This document shows, piece by piece, positions 11,855 to 22,974 of a stretch of DNA of 64,000 nt. Both the position numbers and the translations under genes were made by a program. A model generated the notes under the pieces. The model saw only the letters and a list, made by a program, of their open reading frames with translations, was not told where the DNA came from and did not search any database. Location: contig NW_002476180.1 in NCBI RefSeq assembly GCF_000189635.1, positions 124,001-188,000 of the forward strand, read 5' to 3'. Source of the stretch: Tetrahymena thermophila SB210. Its lineage: Eukaryota > Ciliophora > Oligohymenophorea > Hymenostomatida > Tetrahymenidae. Position 1 is the stretch's first letter. Each line of letters opens with the position of its first letter.

Positions 11855-13120
11855 AAATTAAAAAAAATCTTCCTAATTACTAAAATATATTACTCTAAAA
11901 TACTAACCAACCAATACACTTAGTTAAACATAATTAATTTAAAACAACTATATTCATTAACATGTATTTAAGGTATATAAAAAAATATATAATAAAAATA
12001 ACCAATATTTACTAAATATTTTTTCATTTGTTCTCTCTCTATTCACTATTTACATTGTTTGAGTTAACCAATCTATTTTCAAAGATTTTTTTAAAATTTA
12101 AATATTAAAATTCTTTAGTTATTTAGCTATCTTATTTCATTAAAGAATTTAATTTATTTTAGTTGTTGATGAAATTTAATTAACAATATTTATTTTTAAA
12201 ATAAGATTAAAAAATTTGCAAAATATTTAATAGTTCGAAGCTATATTAACTTTTTACCTGATTTTAGTTAAAGACATATATACATGAATCTCATTTAAAA
12301 TTAATTTTAAGAGGATTTATTTATAGAAATTTTTAAAAGATTTTTCTTTTAATTTTTTATGCTAATTATCTAAAATTTATATTTCTTTTAAAAGAATTTG
12401 AAAATAAATATGGTGAAATTAATTTATATGAGTAATTTTATTATAAAATTTATTTTAAAAGTAATGAGATTTTCAAACTTATTATAAAAAATATCTTTTT
12501 AATTTATGTAATGATAATTGTAAGAGATTTAAATACTCCACCTAAGACTAACGCTTTTTGCCTAATTTTAGTTAAAGAGATTAATCTCATTTTAAATTTA
12601 TTTTTAAAGCCAAAAATTACTATTGCTACTCATTAAAAAATGAGAGTAAATTTTTTGAATTATTTAAACAAATATTTATCAATAACAAATAAATTTTTTT
12701 TTGACTTTAATATTAATCATAATAAAATATGAAATAAAAAACATGTGAATTAATAAAAAGTGAAGAAAAATTTAAAATCTACAAAAGGCTTATATAATTC
12801 GAATCAGATCATTACATTTGATAAGGTCGATTCATGAACAGAAATCAACTTACTCATTTTGAAAAATTTATTGTACTTTTTACATAAATATGTACACAAT
12901 AATACACATAAAATTGTAATAAAAAACATTAAATGAATCTTTAACAAAATTTTCTGCTCGAAGGACAATTGAAAATATTATTAAACAAACAAATCTTTTA
13001 TTTAAGTTCATTCGTTTAATTCTAAATAAATTTATAGTATATAATCAAAATTTATTTTTAAAGAAATAAAGCTAAAAAAGAAAAAGCAAAACACTACTTA
13101 AAGCCAACTAAAATATAAGG
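11855..13120. other. Intergenic A+T-rich region with a short dispersed motif
   Basis: About 1.27 kb. Apart from a motif found twice (12255-12310 and 12560-12605, core cctgattttagttaaaga versus cctaattttagttaaaga followed by atctcattttaaa), only A/T tracts are seen. No gene or RNA recognised. Confidence 0.55.
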
Positions 13121-14741
13121 ATGGAAAATTAAGCTTAATCTCAGAATTTAGTAAATCCTGATCTTTCTTATTTAGGATAACCTCCTGAAGCTTATTTATA
13201 CTTTCCTCCTAGTAATTTAAAACTATTTAATTTATTTTACTACTCAAAACATTTAATTTTAAATCATTTTGGATTTGATAGAAGCACTTATTTATTTTTT
13301 AATAGAGTTGTTCATTAATGCATTTTTTATATAAAACTTAGAGGAATGTTAGTATGTTTAAAAATCTAAATCTAAGATTTTAAGGTGGTATTTCGATGGG
13401 CATATTAAGATGATAGATGAAGAAGAATAAAAGGTGAAAGAGTTTGATTAATACTTAGTAGAAAAAAAACAGGATTGTTGCAAAAATGACCTTTTATGGA
13501 CACCTTCTATGAAATTGAGATTTTTAGAAGCAAATAATTTTAAATTTGATAAAACAGTTTCTTCAATTCAAGACTAAAATTAATGGATCTCTACTTCATT
13601 ACCTCCTAAAATGACAGATTTAACTCTTTAATTTTTGGTATAATTTTTTTAATAGCAACATTAGTTTATGCACTTTATTTAGAGCATTAAAAATAATAAA
13701 ATATTTTTATTGAATAAGACAAAAACATTGAAAAAATGTTTAATTTTATAAAATAGCAATCAGGTATCTGTTATCTATCAGGTATCGACCATAGATTTAG
13801 ACCTATAGTTGTATTAAATATTTACAAGATCGATATGAAGTTATACACTTTAGAATAGATCATAGATGGTGTAACTTACTTTATAGAAATTATAGTGAAT
13901 CAATTCTTTTTGCCTGGCTAAGTTGAGAATTGGGTCATCATTTAAGATCTTAACAATATGGGCTTCACCAGTTTACCAATAAGTGTACGTTTTTACTTAA
14001 AGTTTAAAGATTATGTTATCATTTTAATAACTAATTTCACTTGAAACGTGGTTTTTATTAAATTAAAAATCTAGAAATCATAATAAACTATAGTCAATAT
14101 TTACAATTTTTTATAGTCATAAATATTATTGAATATACCTGAAAAAAACTAATCATTAAAAATAGGATTTTTTGTTATGGAAATTGAATTAACAAATTAA
14201 TCAAACAGATATTTAATTAGGAATAATTAACAAAATTTTCATTTCAATAAATTTGATTAAATATTTTTTGTTTTTTATCATTTTTTCTTAAATAAATCAG
14301 ACTCATAAAAAAATTATTGTCTATCTTATGGATCATTACAAAAGTAGACTATTCAGATTATATGCTGTTAACTGTCCAACTTCTGTAACTTTTTCTTGGG
14401 GTGTAGTAAAAGCCTTACTGGATGAAACAACTATTGAGAAAATATAATTTGAAAAAACATCTGAAGCTAAGGGCTTATGGACTCATACTAACAAGAACCA
14501 GGTGGAAACCAAATTTGGTGGTGCTTACCCAAATATTGAAAATTCATGGTATTTTTTTTTTTTTGATATTTTATCTAACTATTATTAATCAATTAAAAGG
14601 CCACCAATAAAAATTAATCCAAATTTTATGCTCGAATCAGATAAACCTGAAGAATTTTTAATTTCAAAAGATAAATATAAAGAATTATATCACACAGGAT
14701 AGTTGAAAAACAACAAAATTTGCTAAAAATTATTGTAATGA
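13121..14741 (+). CDS. Sec14-like CRAL-TRIO lipid-binding protein
   Basis: Five exons: 13121-13211, 13342-13637, 13757-13984, 14301-14548, 14600-14741 (introns 130, 119, 316, 51 nt), 334 residues, phases consistent. The N-terminal CRAL-TRIO helical part shows the family pattern LRFLEANNFKFDKTVSSI. The lipid-binding domain follows: GICYLSGIDHRFRPIVVLN, WVIIQDLNNMGFTSLP, then YKSRLFRLYAVNCPTSVTFS and the closing ETKFGGAYPNIENSWPP, which match the G.D...RP, D..G, VN.P and LP.E.GG blocks. Such cytosolic proteins move phosphatidylinositol or other hydrophobic ligands between membranes. The ligand cannot be read from the sequence. Acceptor choice for introns 1 and 2 was made by phase; nearby AGs in the wrong phase were rejected. 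Confidence 0.85.
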
Positions 14742-15311
14742 ATTTATATAAAAATAATTTTTAAATATTAAATATATTCTTCTTATATTATTATTTATGT
14801 AGTAGTTAAATGATTAAAATAAATTTAATTTTTTTATAAACAAACTTTTTCATTTAATTAAATAATAATTTATATATAAAATGGTAATGTGTTTACTCCT
14901 AATAGTTTAAATTAAAAAAAGACTATTTTAATTTATATAAAAAAAACAGCTTTTTAAAATTATAAAAATAAAATTTTTTAACAAAAAATGAATAAAAATA
15001 TTTATTTGATTTGGTTTAAATGAAAGTAGAATTAATATATCCAGCCAGTTTATTTAAGTCAATATTTAGTTTGAAATTTCAAACTATAAGTTGATTTTAA
15101 GTGAGTGAAAAATTAATCATAAGTTTTTAAGTAAAATTAAAAAATTAATTGTTTTTTTCCTCAAAATCATTGATAAATTTTTTAGTAAGGGTTTTATATC
15201 AAAGAAGGAGCCAATAATCAAATTTTAGATTTCTAACAAAATTTATCAATAATTTAAAAGAATTTCAAATTTAATATTAATCAAATAAATTATTATAAAC
15301 TAAGAAAGAAA
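14742..15311. other. Intergenic gap
   Basis: 570 bases of A/T tracts between two genes on +. Nothing recognised. Confidence 0.6.
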
Positions 15312-16826
15312 ATGGAAGAAGAAAGTTTTAGCAATAGTTCATCTTAAAATATAAAAAATCATTAGGTTCCAGAATATATGAAAAAGGTTCCTGAAGATGT
15401 AGCACAAGTTCTCTTAGATATTGAAGAATTTAGGGAAAAAAGGAAAATAATACCATATTTTGCATAATATGAATTTGATAATTAGAAATAAAAAATGCAT
15501 GAATTTTGGGGAAAATCCATTGAGCAATTTATGAAAAAGTATGAAAAAAGTTGTATTATTTCTATTGAATATATTCATTAAGTATTCAATTTTAATGGAT
15601 TCTAACCTATGAGCTTGTAAAGAGTAATTGAAGAACTTGCCTAAGAAAATAACTTTTCATATGCTGGGAACAAATTAAAATTAATGAAAATGCTGAATTT
15701 AGACACTGCTAAAGAACTAAAAGATCAAGAAAAGATTAAAGAATATGAGAAAAATTAATAAGAAAAACAATAAAAGAAAGCAGGGTTGTTCTAAAAATTA
15801 AACATTTTCAATTACTTTAAGTCATAAAAATAAGATGAGGAAGATAGCAGTATGCAAAACCCTCAAATTTTACAATAAATTACTGAAATATAAGAATAAA
15901 ATAATTTTATTGTAAGTAAAAAATTGATTGTGAAACACTTTAAAAAATTCATAGAGTTTTTAAGCAATCAACAATGGTATAATGATCATTTTTCTTTTGA
16001 AAGTGATATCTTACAATAAGCATCCAAGATAAATTTAAATTTAGGAGAAGTTAAGCTCTTTTTAGAGTTATTAGAAAAAGATGGCTAAGTTAAATACTTT
16101 GGGGACAAGGAAATAGGAAAAAAGATCATCTTCTATGACAAGGATAAAAAATCATAAATGAACGAAGATTATTTCACAAACTAATCTGTTGTTTTCTAAT
16201 TAGAATACAATATTTAAATCTTAGAAAAAAATATTTCAAAGTATAATGAAAATTTGCAAGAGTTAAAGAATAAAATTTTGGAATGCAAAGAAACTGAAAA
16301 GGCAAAGAAATAACAGTATTTGAAAGAGTATCTCATTATACAAAAAACTATTGAAACAACTCTAAATAAGTAACAAACTCTCAAAAAGAACAAATTGTAA
16401 GTAGAGGATGCAATTACAAATAAAAGAGTGTTAAATGTATTAAACTAGGGCGTTGCTACTGCTAAACAAAATTAGGTTGACATATAATTAATGGAAGATA
16501 TAAAAGAATAATTTGAAGAAATTAATGCTTAAGAATAAGAAATGACAGACATGTATCAAGAATTCAATAAGTTAGATTAACAATAAAAGGAGGAAATAGA
16601 TTTGCAATTACAACAATATTTAGAAGAAGCTGGATTTCCAGCAGAGTAAAATTAAAACTATGCATAAAATATTGTAAGCTATAACAATAACATAAATTCC
16701 TAAAATAATAATGCATCAATTAATTTTAATAATAATAATAATAATAATAACAATGCAAACAAAGCTATTAACAACAACAAAATGGATGTAGAAGATCCTT
16801 TAAAGCTTCTTGATGAGTTAGCTTGA
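15312..16826 (+). CDS. CHMP7: ESCRT-III protein, CHMP7-like
   Basis: Single exon, 504 residues. The first about 250 residues form a globular region (EEFREKRKIIPYFAQYEFDN, HEFWGKSIEQFMKKY, and FLELLEKDGQVKYFGDKE resembling the last part of a winged helix). A Snf7-type coiled coil follows (about residues 295-440), rich in Lys, Glu and Gln, with LEYNIQILEKNISKYNENLQ and ITNKRVLNVLNQGVATA. The order winged helices then Snf7 core, and the length of about 450-500, are characteristic of CHMP7 rather than the 200-residue CHMPs. The tail has an Asn run encoded by aat repeats, then DVEDPLKLLDELA, resembling a MIM1 motif that binds Vps4 MIT domains. CHMP7 recruits other ESCRT-III subunits to the nuclear envelope and endosomes (family knowledge). 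A divergent CHMP without certain CHMP7 orthology is possible. Confidence 0.75.
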
Positions 16827-17034
16827 TAATTTAGAAATTATTATTTTATTTTGCATTTCTTTTTGTTTTATTTAATAATTTTTAATTTATATAACAAAGT
16901 ATTTCTTTCAATAATTAAATAATTTTATTTTTAAATATTAATTAGTTCAATAAACTATTTTTATTCAAATTCTTTATGAGTTCACTGCAAAAAATTAGTT
17001 ACAGAAAATTTTATTTTTTTAATTTTTCTGTGTT

Positions 17035-17107
17035 GCCCGCCTAGCTCAGTCGGTAGAGCGCAAGACTCTTAATCTTGTGGTCGTGGGTTCGAGCCCCACG
17101 GCGGGCT
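17035..17107 (+). tRNA. tRNA-Lys (CUU)
   Basis: 73-nt cloverleaf: 7-bp acceptor stem gcccgcc/ggcgggc, D arm gctcagtcggtagagc, anticodon arm caaga-ctcttaa-tcttg with anticodon CTT, T arm gtggg-ttcgagc-cccac, no intron, discriminator T, no encoded CCA. A T-run from about 17110 is the polymerase III terminator. Its high G+C content stands out sharply from the flanks. Confidence 0.97.
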
Positions 17108-17109
17108 AA

Positions 17110-17120
17110 TATTTTTTTTT
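17110..17120 (+). terminator. Pol III T-run terminator
   Basis: An uninterrupted T run immediately after the tRNA-Lys gene, the standard RNA polymerase III stop. Confidence 0.8.
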
Positions 17121-17313
17121 TATTGCTGCTTAATTTTAACTCTATCAATAATATTGTTGTAAAATGTATATTTATTATAAATAAAATTTAAAATGTTTAT
17201 AATTTTTAACATATTAAGGAATATTTTTATGCGATTTTTATATGAAAAAATAAGTTTTTGAGAATAACAGATTTTACAAAAATATAAATTTTTACTTAAA
17301 AAATTATTGTGTT

Positions 17314-17386
17314 GCCCGCCTAGCTCAGTCGGTAGAGCGCAAGACTCTTAATCTTGTGGTCGTGGGTTCGAGCCCCACGGCGGGCT
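17314..17386 (+). tRNA. tRNA-Lys (CUU), second identical copy
   Basis: Base-for-base identical to the tRNA at 17035-17107, 279 bp downstream in the same orientation. It is also followed by a T run (about 17390-17396). Flanks share only a few bases upstream (tgtgttgcc...), so the duplication is either old with the gene body homogenised, or the tRNA alone is conserved. Confidence 0.97.
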
Positions 17387-18496
17387 ATTATTTTTTTGTA
17401 GATTACTTTATAAAATTAAAAAGAGAATAATTTCTGGATCAGTAAAATAAGTAAGTAAGTAATCTTAATTTTTAACCTCTAAAATAGTTAAAGCATTGAA
17501 AAAATACTTACTTAAGATATTACTTTATACACTTTAAATGTATTAATATTCTATTAGAATTAAGCAGATGCTTATTAAAGTTACATGAGTTTTTACTCGT
17601 TTTGTTATAAACAAAAAGAAAAATTGGCAAAAGATGGAAATTTATTTATTTGTTAAGAAATAATAGACAAAACAAGAAATAGACAGAAATAAATGAATTG
17701 TTTTAAATTCCTTTTAAATAGGAAAATAAAATATGTAAAGGATTTTCTGAGAATAGTAATTAAAAAATACACTTCCTTGAATTAAAAATTGGAATAGTTA
17801 GAGTTCTACATTAAGTATTTTAGTAATTAAAAATAGAGATAAATTAAAACTACCAAAAAACCCAAATTATTATGTGACCAAAGCTTTTATATTTATAAAA
17901 AAAGGCGATTTTAATAAAGAGTTATCTGAAATTAAATTTAACTTCTTGCTTCTTTCTGTTATTCAAATGAAAAAAAACTAACTAAATTTATTATATTATA
18001 TTTATTGCTTATACAATTTCAACTAGTTACAAAATATTAACATTAAATTTTTGAAGTGTAAACTAGCATTTTTTAAGTAAGTAGTACATAAAAATCGCAA
18101 TGAAATAAGATTTGCAAGAGAGTATAAGCTAGATGAGCTACCTAAATTTTAGCTTATGGCAACTAATATTTTAATAAAATTCTTTTAAAAATACTGAATA
18201 TTTAATAGCTTGCTTAATTAACTTAAAATTAACCATATAATTAAATTTTTAATATAAATAATCATTGAATTAACTAATAGTCAGAAAGCTGAAGATTTGT
18301 AAATATATATTTTTACAAGTAGAAGAGGATTTAAGTATCAAAAGCAAGGGCGAGAAATACTGATAACTTAAAAAATAGCAAATTTCGCTTCATTAAATAT
18401 CACCTAGATAAATAGAATTCGTTTAATTATTTAAATAAAGATTATAAATCTATAACTTTATAAAAAAAATAAAAACTATTTAACTATCAATCAATA
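17387..18496. other. Intergenic region, mostly noncoding
   Basis: 1.1 kb between the second tRNA and the pseudokinase gene. It holds one weak ORF (17585-17929, listed separately); the rest is A+T-rich with no recognised element. Confidence 0.5.
17585..17929 (+). CDS. Weak hypothetical ORF, 114 residues
   Basis: With TGA as only stop the frame from ATG 17585 to TGA 17929 is open. It reads as a basic, helical-looking peptide (KYVKDFLRIVIKKYTSLNQK, LEQLEFYIKYF). In DNA this A+T-rich a 115-codon open frame can occur by chance. No family, splice sites or neighbours support it. It could be a small gene or part of an exon. Confidence 0.22.
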
Positions 18497-21400
18497 ATGG
18501 AAAGCAGTGACAATATTTGCATCAATGGATATGAAATTTTACTTACAAAAGGAAATGGAAATATAGGGTCTGTATTTCAAGCAAAGAAGGATAAAGAGTA
18601 TTATGCTATTAAGATGATCAACAAAAACTAGCTCGAAAGCATGGAGAGCTTTTATAATTTAATGCAAAAAATGGAACATTTAGATTATGGTGGAAATAAT
18701 AATGTGGTTAGGATTTATGAATTTTTTTAAAACCCGTTTAATATATTTATATCGATGGAATACTGCAACCAAGGCAACTTACTCTAATACATGCTTAAGC
18801 AACCTGAAAAACGCTTAGACTGTTTTAAAGCAATTGAATTATTTGCTCATATTTTAAATGGATTCAAATTTTTACATAAAAATAATATTCAGCACAGAAA
18901 CCTAAAACCTCAAAATATACTAATGCATAATAACAAACCAAAGATTACTGACTATGGTCTATATATGCTTTACAATGGAAAATAATAATATTAAATGAGA
19001 GAATTTATGGCTCCTGAGAATTACGAGCGTACTTCTGATTAAGGCAGTCATTTATGTGATATTTGGGGCTTAGGAGTTTTGCTGTTTTTCATGATATTTA
19101 ACACATGGCCATTCAAAGATTTTGATGAAATTAAAAAATATACGTACAGTAAATAATTCGCTTTAGATCTGTTTCTTAAGGAAAAGGAAATACAAAAACC
19201 ATCTACTCTATAAACAAACCAGTAGGCTATGAATATGCTCACTGAAATATTTTAAGGCCTCTTTGCTTATTAAAGTAAAAACAGAATGAGCTTCTGGAAG
19301 CTTTGCAATCATGAAATATTCTTGAAAGTTAAAAACTTTGACATGGGTGAATCCATTTTATTTTACTTTCATGAAGAAAAGAACTTCCCCACAATCAATT
19401 TGTAATAGTTTTCACCTACATTTAAATAAAATGGAGGAATTTTAAATTTAAATGGTCTGCCTGGTGTATCAGCACGTTCCATGTATTCTGGAGAAGTGTT
19501 TGATGATTTTAAGTCTAACGAAAATATATCCATTATGATATCAACTCCCACCCTTTAAGTAAAAAAAGTTCACTCAAAGAAGTGTTCTCTTTCAAATGAA
19601 AATTAAGAAAATCAAGAATTACCAAATTAAGATTTAGTCAAAAACTAATCAAATATAATATAACAAAATAACTATAAAATTCCCCAAAATCAAAGCATGA
19701 ATAACACAATGAGTATAAATTTAGAACTCGATAGCCCCCAAACAAATAAAGTTCATAAGAAAAAATTTACTATCGAAGAACCTTACAGTTTTTAAAATGA
19801 GGGAGGTGGAATGCTTAGCAGCTTTGGCAAAAGAAAATAGTTGCAAAATTTAAAAATTGGCATTCCTAAAAATGATTCGAATTCTCCTCATTGTAAAACT
19901 CCTCAATATAATCTTTTTGAATCAGATACAGACTTTGAAAATATAGAGGAATTTGATTCTAACCACAAAGAAGCAAACAGCATACCATATTTTACTTTAA
20001 AAGCATGTAAAATGGTGAATTTTTAATTTAAGCCTCATTAAGACTAGAATGCCATGAAAATGTTAGATTCTTACTCTCTTTCTAGTGTACTTTCTATTCC
20101 CCGTCCTTTCTCTTTTCCAGAAGCGGATTAATAAAAAAAGTACATCTCATCTCTTTATGATTTAGAAATATACAGGTAAAATTTATATATTTAGATTTTG
20201 AAAATTGTTTTGTTAAAACACAGAAAAAAATTTCATTTAATTTGTGGTTTTGAGTAAAAATTAGATTGTCAAAATTATCTGTAATCTTTGCCTTATTTGA
20301 ATATACCAATCTTGAATTAGAAGTTTTTTTGATGTTTAATATTTATGAATAAATTTTTAAAGGATTGATGAAAAATTAAATTTTGAAATGTATTTACAAA
20401 TGTAAAATTTACCAAGAAAAAGCTAGTGAAATTATAATTTTATTGATATATCTAACTAAGTTGGTAATAAATAAATACATTAATTAAAAGCCTTTTGATT
20501 TGTTCTAATGATTACTTTAATTTACTTTAATTAGTTAAAAAATTAATCGTCCAAATAAAAAATTAATTATGATGGTTTTTTAGTATAAATAAATGGTAAT
20601 AGATTACAGATTTAATCGTGAATTAATTGGAAATAAATCAATCTAATTTAAAGTTTATTCACCTTTTTTAATTCTACTTTTTATTGATTTTCTTTGGTAT
20701 TGAAACAGGTATAGATTCATAGAACAAACAATCCATATACTAAGGAATATCTATCAAGAGACTGTTAATTAAACTCCTATAATAGATTACTAGCTGCTAA
20801 TTAAAGCTGAACATTACTCATTGAAGAATGCATTTCATATTGCTAAGACTCTTCTTTAAAAAATTGAAAAAAAAGAAAACTTTTTAAAAATCGATTCACG
20901 CGATTTTTCCAAATACTTCACTCAGCAATGTCATGATAAATACTAAGAAATACTTCAAAAAGACTTATATAGAATTTATATTTAATACTTTTTTACACAG
21001 ACACTACTAAAAAATCAAGGCGTAGAGTAAATTGCAGATCCTATTGAAAATTAATATTTTTTCTTTAAAAGAAATTCTTTTAATTAGCTTTAAGAAGCGA
21101 ACAGTATCGACGAATCTGAAAATAATTAATCAAGAAAAGGCAATATTTTCAAATTGCAGCAAAAGTAAATAAGCCAAGCCAGCACAAACAATCCAACCTT
21201 AAATAACCACACCCTCTAAACAAACATTCCTTATAAAATTTAAGATACCTATTCATTTTCTGCTGTATCAAAAAATTCACCAACTTTAGCACCTTAGCAA
21301 AATCTTTCTAAAATTAATTTATTTCAAAATGAAGCTCAAGTAGATTTAAATCATTAAATACCTTAGGAGATGGAATGCATTCCAAACAAAATATAATTAG

Positions 21401-21936
21401 ACAATAAACATATAGAGGACTTGCTGAAAAAATATTAGCAAAACTTGATGCAAGTATTTAAAAAATTGCAAAATTTATATTCACAAGACAATGGATCTTA
21501 AGAGCAAATACTTAAAATAATTAAACTTGCTTTGAGAATAGCTATGTGTTTAAGGCATTCAGAAGTATTCGAAAAAAGCTAAATGGAGTAAATTTTAATC
21601 TATTTCTAAAAAATTGAGAAGAGTGATTCTAATTTACTTTAAGTAGTTCAATAGCCTAATGCTGCTGGAAGTTCAAATATAATTTAAGCAAATACTAATT
21701 TAAATAACGTAGGAAATTAGAATTAGCTGACTAATCATTAAAACAATTTCATGTTTAACTCTCATTAGAAAACATCTTCTCCTAGCCTTGGTACCAGCTT
21801 AGCAAACAGCAAAAACTTAAAAAAGCAAGCAAACTCAGGATAGATGTAATTTTCTATAGAATCTCTGGTTAAATGGGTTGATTTTTGTAGTAAAAACGAA
21901 GCTCTGAGGCAAATTTCTATCCTAATAAAAGAATGA
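18497..21936 (+). CDS. Protein kinase-like protein with HRN catalytic loop (predicted pseudokinase)
   Basis: Two exons: 18497-20175 and 20709-21936 (intron 533 nt), 968 residues. A kinase fold occupies about residues 8-275: a Gly-rich loop (KGNGNIGSVFQAKK), beta-3 Lys in YAIKMI, HRNLKPQNIL, DYG in KITDYGLYML, APE in FMAPENYE, and DIWGLGVLLFFM. The catalytic Asp of HRD is Asn, while Lys, the DFG-type Asp and the APE Glu are kept. Catalysis should therefore be lost or crippled although nucleotide may still bind. A Ser/Asn-rich linker follows, then a helical C-terminal part (IEQTIHILRNIYQE, LLIKAEHYSLKNAFHIAKTL, IIKLALRIAMCLRHSEVF). It is loosely like the alpha-helical C terminus of ULK/Atg1 kinases; that resemblance is an inference only. 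It probably acts as a scaffold. Confidence 0.85.
20176..20708 (+). other. Long intron of the pseudokinase gene
   Basis: GT at 20176 and AG at 20707-20708, phase 2. Its TGA content and composition switch from coding to A+T tracts exactly at the donor. No RNA gene is seen inside. Confidence 0.75.
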
Positions 21937-22974
21937 AATTATTGTTTTTGAAAATAAATGAACAAAATAATAAACTTAGCCAATTAATTTTATTTCTAAA
22001 TTTAAAAATAAATTTTCAATAAATTATAAAAAACAATTAATCAACCATTAGCTAGCTAGCTAGTTTAAAATTATAAAATATTTTTAAACTTCAGGGTCAT
22101 CTTTATTCATAATATAATTGTTTATTGATTAAATTCTCTGAAGTTACTTTGAATCTCTCTTCTTCTTTCGTCTATTCCAAAAATCTTATCCACAAACTTT
22201 TTTGATTCCAATAAAACCAAATTAAAATGGTTTCAAAAATTAACAAAAAAATAAACAAATAAATAACTAACTAACTAACCAAAAAAGTAAAACAATCTCT
22301 TCTGTAAAATAATAAATAAATAACACATTAAATAAACAAAAATATTTTATTTGCAATTATGTATTACTCATTCCTTATATATCAAAAATATATTTTTATT
22401 TTTTAGTTTAAATAATACACATATATATTTCTATATCATGAAAATATTAAAATCATTCTATTCAACTTGCTAACTATTGCTTCTTCACTATAAAAAAATA
22501 ATTTAATTTTGATTTAGATTTTTCTTTTTATACTTTTACTTGAAAACCTAAGGAAATAAGCTATTTATTTTTATGATAATTTACAGCCATTATGATTTAT
22601 TTTTAGGAGAATTAAATAATGAAGTTTTATTTTTATTTTTATACTAATTATAAAATTTTATTTATCTCAAGAATTTAAGAATGCTTATGTGAAATAAATA
22701 AAAGCATGATCTTCTTTATTCATTTATTTTATTTGGCAGAATTAACTAGGTAATATCTTGGTTAAATACCATAGTTTTTATTAAAATTAAAAAATTATTT
22801 TGTTTAAATAAAGTTACAGCCTTTACTAAATATCATGTTAAAACTTATCTTTGATAAAATCTGAGTAGATCATCTTTAAGAAAAATTATTTGCAAATCTT
22901 TAGATAAATAAAGTATTTGTTATTAAAAGATATCAACAGACTTAAATAGAATTAGTAGAATAAAAAATAAATCA
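21937..22974. other. Intergenic region
   Basis: About 1 kb of A+T-rich DNA with a short agctagctagctag microsatellite near 22052 and an actaact run near 22265. No gene recognised. Confidence 0.55.

Noticed and set aside
17035-17107. Suppressor-type tRNA reading TAA/TAG as Gln
   Set aside because: The anticodon is CTT (Lys), not TTA or CTA.
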